A stretch of DNA of 64,000 nucleotides from Enoplolaimus lenunculus. Its lineage: Eukaryota; Nematoda; Enoplea; Enoplida; Thoracostomopsidae. The stretch spans positions 1-64,000 of the forward strand of contig JASANG010000395.1 in the NCBI GenBank assembly GCA_030248215.1. Reading direction: 5' to 3'. Numbering within the stretch: position 1 is the stretch's first letter; each line of letters begins with the position of its first letter. The notes beneath the pieces are model-generated. The model was not told where the DNA came from, made no database searches, and saw only the letters and a list, made by a program, of their open reading frames with translations. This document shows positions 62,414 to 64,000 of the stretch, in pieces. Made by a program: the position numbers and the translations under genes.

Positions 62414-62897
62414 TTACTCAGGTTCTTGTAGGCGTCTTAACATCAAAAGTTGACCCCCCTTTTGAAAATCCTGACTAAGCATCAAAGCGCGGCGGTACGC
62501 TTGTCGAGCATGGCGAACTGAATTCATTATCTCAGGAGTAATGACGACATTTAACGGACCACCGGCATTATGAATCACGTCGTAAACAAGTCGCTGGGCA
62601 ATAAAAGAATCCTCGGACAGATTTTCAACGAGCAGGTCATGGTTGATGAAGAACCCACTTTCCACGGCGGCGTTTCCGTGAGACATATTCAACACAAGTT
62701 TTATGACAGACCACAACTCGTCATGTTCTTCCAACTTGGAAAAAGACCCCAATTAAAGTCATCTAATCGATCGTTGACATTTAAAAATTAGGTTTTACTT
62801 CGCCATTTTTCAGGTTTTTCCATCTTTTAAACTAAAGGCTTCCAAAAATCAGGGTTTTTCAGGTGTGTTAGTAAAAATCAGGTTTTTCAGGTTTTTT
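62414..62897 (-). mobile_element. hAT transposase C-terminal remnant with its terminal repeat
   Basis: The open frame at 62414-62752 (112 residues) contains MSHGNAAVESGFFINHDLLV and NLSEDSFIAQRLVYDVI. This matches the SxxAVERGFS-type hAT C-terminal dimerisation region. Directly upstream on the same strand, 62897-62795 reads CAGGGTGCCCGCGACCTGAA followed by repeated CCTGAAAAA motifs, a typical hAT end with subterminal repeats. The N-terminal and catalytic regions are missing, so the copy is internally deleted. The other end was not located. Confidence 0.6.
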
Positions 62898-63012
62898 CAG
62901 GTCGCGGGCACCCTGGCTTTGGGGGAAAGATAGGTCAACCGACCTTAACTTTGGAGGGAAACATCGGCCGGCCAATCTTTCCTTGGGAGGAGATCGGCCG
63001 GCCAATCTTTCC
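62795..63012. repeat. Short direct repeats beside the hAT end
   Basis: CAGGTTTTTCAGG-type repeats belong to the hAT end. From 62960 the unit ATCGGCCGGCCAATCTTTCC occurs twice. Confidence 0.6.
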
Positions 63013-63070
63013 AATCCGAGGGAAAATCTGACCGTACACTGGAACCGAAAGGTGATAAATGCCAGTGTAA

Positions 63071-63675
63071 GCATGTGAGACATGCTTGTCCTGGTTCATA
63101 GGCAATATATGCAATGCACATTGCAATTGTATAGTGTGTTTGACAGCAGCATACGGTCGACAGATAGTCGAGGCTACAGGTATTGAGCAGGCGGGCTGCG
63201 TGACGTAGCGGTACAGTGCCTGCATGACACGCAGAACCTCACTAGTTCAAAACCACCAGTCACCTGTTCTCCAGCTGCTTAATGAAAACGTCTGAAGTCC
63301 CGCGTCCTTCCTAGCGTGACATCGGGGCTACTACTCCGCGGACGCAATGGTTGAATTGCAGTGCTTTGAATACGGTATACAGTCGCAAACAAAATGGACG
63401 GTCAAGGGACAACCTTGCTAAAATTGGGGCATGTAAGGAAATGAGACATGCTTGTCCAAGTGCATATGCAATTATGCAATGGTCATTGTAATTGTATAGC
63501 ACGCATGTTTGCCGGCAGTATACGGTCGAGATATAGTCGACGATAGAAACAGTTGGGCAGGCGGGCTGCGTGGCGCAATGGTAACAGCGTCTACCCGACA
63601 CCAAAGTCGCTACGTGGAAACCACCTGTAATCCGCTTTCCCAACTGCTTAGTAAAAGGTCTGAAGTCCCGGTTCA
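63071..63675 (+). repeat. Two tRNA-related SINE-like copies in tandem
   Basis: Copies at about 63071-63306 and 63429-63675 share AGACATGCTTGTCC, TACGGTCGA...TAGTCGA and a tRNA-like segment (GCGGGCTGCGTGGCGCAATGG matches a polymerase III A box; a weak B box follows about 40 bases later) and end TCTGAAGTCCCG. The tRNA-like part lies towards the 3' end rather than at the 5' end as in ordinary SINEs. Confidence 0.55.
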
Positions 63676-63799
63676 TGCCTAGACCGACAGCCAGGAAATT
63701 GAAATGAATGCTTAGTCTTTTAACTTTTCGATTCCGGTCATTTTTTCAAATTTCGATATTGCGGAACAAATACATACAGCGCCAGCACACTTACATGCA

Positions 63800-64000
63800 G
63801 TGATCACCGCCATCTTGAATTAGCGCCGAAAAATAAAAATGCGATTGGACCAATGAACGTCCACAGTACAACTGCGTTCAATCGAGAACCAATCAACGGA
63901 GCGCAAAATTCGTCATACCATCCGTACATAGCTAGTACCTTTGTGCGTCATCATTTTTCTGCCAGGTTATTGGGCGTTTTAAACCAATGAACACCAGATC
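63800..64000. promoter_or_regulatory. CCAAT-rich stretch with a YY1-like site
   Basis: CGCCATCTTG at about 63808-63817 (minus strand CAAGATGGCG, the YY1 core) is followed by five CCAAT/ATTGG boxes between 63844 and 63988. Such clusters are common at animal promoters. Either the zinc-finger gene (minus) or a gene beyond the window could use it. The call is motif-only. Confidence 0.25.

Overview
This is an AT-rich, intron-bearing animal genome segment. Three host genes can be read by eye. All lie on the minus strand and all are split by introns full of repeats. Short degenerate runs of a TTAGGC-like hexamer, the telomere unit of most nematodes, recur inside dispersed repeats. That points weakly towards a nematode, but no species can be named from the sequence.

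Host genes, from high to low coordinates on the minus strand. (1) A very large multi-C2H2 zinc-finger gene runs from about 59,879 down to 37,337. Nine exons keep one reading frame throughout (7,485 coding bases), and several fingers are assembled only across splice junctions. The true first exon was not found. (2) ARPC4, the p20 subunit of the Arp2/3 actin-nucleating complex, runs from about 29,509 to 26,097 and is very strongly conserved. (3) ECH1, delta(3,5)-delta(2,4)-dienoyl-CoA isomerase of fatty-acid oxidation, runs from 16,644 to 4,840 in seven exons. It has a basic N-terminus and ends in the peroxisomal signal SKL. One of its three known acidic active-site positions is Asn.

Most of the rest is mobile-element debris. 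Several MITE families flanked by 8-bp target duplications (hAT-like) are present. Each family carries its own short motif repeated near both ends: CCGGAA, CAGGAAC, GAGACCG or ATCGGC. A separate TIR element with 16-bp ends and a 5-bp duplication is present in three copies, each inserted inside another MITE. Two three-layer nests can be reconstructed, one with empty sites preserved in sister copies. There is also a hAT transposase remnant with its end, a Helentron-like family with about 170-bp internal tandem repeats, a tRNA-related SINE-like family, several young local tandem duplications and two 9-bp minisatellites. Three Ty3/gypsy remnants are broken fossils: an LTR-flanked one inside ECH1 intron 6, an integrase piece near 19.5 kb and a gag-protease piece near 32.8 kb.

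Layout: 1-4.6 kb repeats; 4.8-16.6 kb ECH1; 17-26 kb intergenic repeats; 26.1-29.5 kb ARPC4; 29.7-37.3 kb intergenic repeats; 37.3-59.9 kb zinc-finger gene; 60-64 kb MITEs, hAT remnant, SINE-like copies and a CCAAT-rich stretch. Apart from being on one strand, the three genes show no functional link.
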